Assembly (NCBI RefSeq): GCF_040939455.1
Contig: NC_134119.1
Span: 3,174,501 to 3,238,500 of the forward strand
Length of the DNA stretch: 64,000 nucleotides
DNA from: Microcebus murinus
Taxonomy: Eukaryota > Chordata > Mammalia > Primates > Cheirogaleidae
Direction of reading: 5' to 3'
Positions 1 to 64,000 of this stretch are shown here, in pieces. The notes below the pieces were generated by a model. It made no database searches. It saw only the letters and a list, made by a program, of their open reading frames with translations, and was not told where the DNA came from. The position numbers were made by a program, and so were the translations under genes. Every line of letters starts with the position of its first letter. The first letter of the stretch is position 1.

Positions 1-155
1 TAATAATGGGCAGGGATCTTTAAGTAAGTGAATTGCTATTTTATGAACTCATTTGAGAGTTTTCATGTGAAAACCATTTTCAAATTACTAGATTGCATAA
101 GGTGATTAATTTTGGTTTTGATTCAATATATGTGCCATTAACTATATTTTTCTAG

Positions 156-59814
<59,659 letters not shown>

Positions 59815-60062
59815 AATACAGTTATCAACATATTTTATCTAATTGTTTTGTATATAACAGAAAATAGAATAGTCCTATGAAGAGAAAAATACACATGTCT
59901 TCTACTGGATGAGAAAGAACCGCTATAATACTACTCATTTTATCTTGGAGAGAGAAAGTAATATTTGCCTAATGTAAATTTTACTGTTCGGTTTCATAAG
60001 ACTGAGTTAACTGTACTAACAAAACTAATACATATTTAAAATGTATTTTAAAATAGTTATTA

Positions 60063-60068
60063 AATAAA
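60063..60068 (+). promoter_or_regulatory. Proximal polyadenylation signal AATAAA
   Basis: Canonical AATAAA about 250 nt after the stop. The following 40 nt are A-rich rather than GU-rich, so use is uncertain. Confidence 0.45.
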
Positions 60069-60362
60069 TTTTGATAATAGAACATATATTACAAGTAATA
60101 AGAATTTGCCACACTTAAAAGGGGAGGAAATCCCTGATTTAAAATCTTTACCTGAGTGGGAGATTGGTACTTTGAGCACACTGTGGGAGATATTTACTCA
60201 GTTATAGCTCCACTGTATTAGGAGGCACTAAATGACCTAAAATAGCTACTTTATTTATTTCCTAAATATTTTAATTATAGAAGTCTTAATTCACAAGCAG
60301 GCTATTTGACAAGTAATTTTAAGCTTCTAATATTCATTGTAATGTTTTACTAGATTTATGAA

Positions 60363-60368
60363 AATAAA
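60363..60368 (+). promoter_or_regulatory. Distal polyadenylation signal AATAAA
   Basis: Canonical AATAAA about 550 nt after the stop. It is followed by a T/G-rich stretch (about 60388-60415) that fits a downstream element, and is the preferred 3' end. Confidence 0.55.
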
Positions 60369-60390
60369 CACACATTTAAGTTAAAAAATG

Positions 60391-61299
60391 TTTATGTCAC
60401 TTGGGTAATTGTTTTACTTTATAAATTTTATATTCCTATTTTGGGAACTTTGAAGAAGGATATTTTGATCCAAAGCATAAGATCAATCAGAAACCCAATC
60501 AGCCTTATTATCCCTTGCCCCTTTAATAATAGCAGAGTATTTGAATAATACCAGGATTTCACTACAGTGGTAAAACTGGTTTCTTACTTACCTTTATATA
60601 ATTATTAACATTAGCTAAGATTTATTGAGAGTAATGGGGTTTCTATTCTAAAAGAGAGCATGAGTTCTACAAGACTCAAATCATATAACTCAACTCAGCC
60701 CAGGTTCACACTTCTTGCCCTTCTAAACTTTTCTGCTACATAACCTTGTCATTACCAATAGCTGTACCCCTTCAAATCTCAGATTCCAATATTCTTATAC
60801 CCTAACCTTTCTATCTTTTTAAAACTTGCTTTGTAGGAGTAGTCCCAAGCCATTTACTCCAGGTTTTTTCTCTATGCCTTCACCTGTTTTGTCCTTCTCT
60901 TACCCATTCTAGATTCCACACTACCAAATAATCTCTTTTCCTCCTGTCTACCTTATCCACTAATTCTCAGCCCTGGTTCTACCAATTGAATAGCACTAGA
61001 GAAAATCAATTAACCTTTAAATTTATAGCCACATACTTTAAATGGGTACTCAGTATTGCTCAACAGTACGTACTCTGCCCTGTATATAGTTGGCTTTAGC
61101 ACATTTCCTGAGTATTACTGCATAAGCAATACCTCTTTAATTCTCTATATTTGATAGTCTCACCTCACAATTTATCTTCACCCTAAAATCTAACATGTTT
61201 TCTGCATCAATGCCAGCATTTTCTAATTTATCCTTTTCCAGTGGCAGACTTGCCTCTTTAAGGACAGTCACCCTACTACTGCTCTAAATTCCATTACCA
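60391..61299. other. Intergenic sequence downstream of SYCP2
   Basis: AT-rich with TC-rich stretches. No gene, RNA or clear repeat recognised. Confidence 0.5.
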
Positions 61300-61878
61300 T
61301 TGACTTTTAATTTCAGAACATTATGGGGATACAAACATTTTGGTTATATGAATTACTTTTATATAGTTTGACAAAGTTAATAATTGTGTCCATCACCCAG
61401 ATAGTATGCATTGTACTCATTAGGTGTGAATTTACTGATCCCCTCACCTGCTTGATTTCCGTTGAATTAGTGTCGATCATTTAGTTCCAGTTTAAATGTA
61501 CATGAAGTGTTTACTTTTTCATTCTTGCAGTGCTTCACTTAGGAGAATAGTCTCCACTTCCATCCAGGTTACTAAAGGTATTCACTATTTTTTATGGCTG
61601 AGTAGTACTCCACGCTATGCATATACATTTTATTAATCCACCTCCATATTCATGGCACTTGGACTGTTTCCACATCTTTGCAGTGGTGAATTGTGCTGCT
61701 GTAAACATTCGAGTGCAGATGTCTTTTTTATAGAATGTATTTTTTTTTCCTGATAAATACCCAGTAGTGGGATTGCTAGATGAAATGGTAGGTCTACCTT
61801 AGTTCCTTGAGGTATCTCCATCCTGCTTTCATACAGGTTGAACTAGTTTGCAGTCCCACTAATAGTGTGTAAGGAAGA
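61300..61878 (-). mobile_element. L1 3' end (strepsirrhine-type), antisense
   Basis: 'ttcagaacattatggggata', 'tcattaggtgtgaatttact', 'gctgagtagtactccacgct', 'gttgaactagtttgcagtcc'. The longest copy of the family seen at 27289, 42050 and 54145. Directly abuts sense L1. Confidence 0.85.
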
Positions 61879-63640
61879 AGTACAACTCTCTTCATAGATG
61901 ATTTGATCTTATATATAAGAAATCCTACAGAATCAACAAAAAGCTATTAGAGCTAATGCAAATTCAGCAAAGTTGCAAGATCAACACAAATCAGTTGTAT
62001 CTCTATGCTAGAAATTAACAATCCAAAAATGAAATTAAGAAAACAATTCCATTTATAATAGCATCAAAAAAGATTAAAATCCTTAGGAATAAATTTAACC
62101 AAGAGGATGTAAGACTTGTACACTGAAAACTAGAAAACACTGTTCCTAGAAATTACAGATTACATAAAAAATGGAACGATAGGGACTGCATTATATCTGT
62201 AGGCTGCTTCTATCAAAATTCGAATGGCCTTTTTGCAGAAATGGAAAACCTAATCCTAAAAATATTAAAATAGGAGGGATCTATCATAGCCATAAAAACT
62301 TGAAAAAATAAAGTTGGAAGACTCATACTTACCAATTTCAAAACTTAGGACAAAGCTATATTAATCAAAATAGTGTGGTACTGGCATAAGAATAGACCAA
62401 TGGAATAGAATTGAGAGTCCAGCAATAAACCCACCTGTGTCAACTGAGTTTCACCAAGAATGCAAGAACATTCAGTGGGAGAAAGAGTAGTTTCGTCAAC
62501 AAATGGTGCTGGGACAACTGGATCACCACATACAGAGCAATGAGGATGGAACCTTACCTCACACCATAAATAGAAATTAAATCTAATGGATTAAAGACCT
62601 AAAACTCTTAGGAAAAAACATAGCAGTAAATCTGCATGACCTTGGATTTGGCAATGGATTCTTAAATATTATACAAGTACTGGCAGTAGAAGGAAAATTA
62701 AACTTCAGCAAAATTTAAAGGTGTGCATCAAATAACACTTATGTGAAAAGGTACTCCCACAGAATGGGAGAAAATATTTGTAAATCATACTGATAAAGTC
62801 TAGTATCAAAAATATATAAATCTTACAATTGAACAAAAAAGGACAACCCAAATGAAAAATGGGCAAAGGACTTGGATATACATTTCTCCAGAGAAGATAT
62901 ACAAATGGCCAATAAACACATGAAAATATGCTCAACATCATTAGGGAACTGCAGAGCAGCACCATGATGAAGTGCTACTTTATACTCACTTTCTGTTTTT
63001 TAATTCTAGCAAACCCAGTGAGTGTTGGTAAGGATGTGGAAAAATTGGAAATCATATTCCAGTTTCTGTAGGAATGTAAAACAATCCAGCCACAGTGGAA
63101 AACAATTAGGTGGTTCCCCAAAAGAACTGAAAACAGATATTCAACAAATACTTATACAAGAATGTTTACACAGCAGCACTATTGACAATAGCCAAAAAGT
63201 AGAAAAAACCCAAGTGGCCAACCGATGAATAAACAAAATATGACATATTTATACAATAGAATATTATCCAACCATAAAAGGAAAGAAGTATTGATTCATG
63301 CTATTATGCAATGTGGATGAACCTCAAAAACATTATTCTAAGTGAAAGAAACAAGACACAAAAGGTGACATATTGTAGAATTTGTTACCTTCATATAAAA
63401 TATCCAGACTAGGTAAATCCATAGGGACAGAAAACTTTAGTGGTTGCCAGGGGATGGGAGAAGGAATAATGGGGAGTGTCTGCTTAAAGTGTATGGAGTT
63501 GCCTTTGTATATGATGAAAATGTCTTAGAACTAAATAGAGGTGGTAGCTGTACAACATTGTAAATGTATTAAATGCCACTCACTGAATTGTACCCTTTAA
63601 AATGGTTATCTACATTTCATCTGAATTATTAAAACCCAAT
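61879..63640 (+). mobile_element. L1 ORF2 3' half and 3' UTR, sense
   Basis: 'cttcatagatgatttgatct', 'tcagcaaagttgcaagatca', 'acatttctccagagaagata', 'gtggttgccaggggatggga', and the end 'gaattgtaccctttaaaatg' give a continuous old L1. Many frameshifts; the frame 63022-63228 is a remnant of ORF2. Confidence 0.85.
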
Positions 63641-63644
63641 CTTT

Positions 63645-63960
63645 ATATCATGGCCTAGAAGACTTTACATGAGCTGATTTCTGCATCTCTCTTCACCTTT
63701 ATTTTCTACTCCTTTCCCTCTTGTTGAGTATGCTTGCAGCATCTACTTGAACAATCTTATTTCTACCTCAGAGTCTGTGTTCTTGAGATTCTGTTTTCCT
63801 GGGAACTCTTGCAATTCTGCAGATCTCCATTAAATGGTAATTTTTTTAAAAATTTATTTAATGGTAATTTTTTAGAGAGAACCTCTCTCTCACCATCCTA
63901 TTAGTGTTACTATCATTCTCTATCATGTAGCACTTTTTTATATTGGAAATTTTTTATTTC
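63645..63960 (+). repeat. L2 LINE fragment, sense
   Basis: 'catggcctagaagactttac', 'gtatgcttgcagcatctact' and 'gttttcctgggaactcttgc' follow the L2 order. Reaches the window end. Confidence 0.45.
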
Positions 63961-64000
63961 TACCTTTCCTCTACAAACTCCACTCCTGTAAATTCTACTG

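Larger units (their letters stand above)
59815..60390 (+). other. SYCP2: SYCP2 3' UTR (end estimated)
   Basis: AT-rich sequence after the stop codon with two AATAAA hexamers, at 60063-60068 and 60363-60368. The end is placed shortly after the second because a T/G-rich stretch follows it. A shorter form ending near 60085 is possible. No repeat was recognised in it. Confidence 0.6.

Overview
The window is AT-rich primate genomic DNA, and the repeats point to a strepsirrhine, most likely a lemur. It carries several Alu elements with a lemur/loris-type body (an extra AT-rich linker and a 'gtgagtgcc.tgg.gtcagcc' left arm), a strepsirrhine-looking L1 3' end, a nearly complete Hsmar1-type mariner, and a CpG-rich non-autonomous piggyBac element flanked by TTAA. 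Young piggyBac elements are known from mouse lemur (Microcebus), so that genus is my best guess. It is not proven.

The only protein-coding gene I can support is SYCP2 (synaptonemal complex protein 2), on the + strand. It fills the window from the left edge to about 60.4 kb. I assembled 42 coding exons (156-299 to 59737-59814). Their lengths sum to 4548 nt, exactly 1515 codons plus a stop, with every junction in phase. Only the first few codons and the 5' UTR/promoter lie upstream. Exons 1-12 encode the N-terminal armadillo-like fold, exons 12-13 the Spt16M/PH-like fold, exon 14 the HORMAD-binding closure-motif region, exons 15-35 a long, basic, Ser/Lys-rich disordered middle, and exons 36-42 the C-terminal helical region that pairs with SYCP3. 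The 3' UTR has two AATAAA signals (60063 and 60363). Most short ORFs in the window are exon fragments, transposon remnants or chance.

Layout: 1-15.3 kb holds exons 1-12 with an L1, two young Alus and a hAT-Charlie copy. 15.4-21.5 kb is a 6.2 kb intron, largely antisense L1. 21.5-32.3 kb holds exons 13-21, including the largest (431 nt). 32.3-37.2 kb is an intron with antisense L1 and Hsmar1. 37.2-49.6 kb holds exons 22-32. 49.6-53.5 kb is an intron with a cluster of Tigger/MER2/mariner DNA transposons and an old L1. 53.5-59.8 kb holds exons 33-42, with the piggyBac copy in the last intron. 60.4-64.0 kb is intergenic, mostly L1 in two orientations plus L2.

The most unusual gene-structure feature is the intron between exons 2 and 3 (2900-4049). 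It has no usable GT-AG pair at the conserved protein junction but fits an AT-AC intron with a U2-like donor (ATAAGT). I found no undescribed multi-gene system. The points worth checking are this non-canonical intron, inverted Alu pairs around frame-shifting exons, and the transposon biology.
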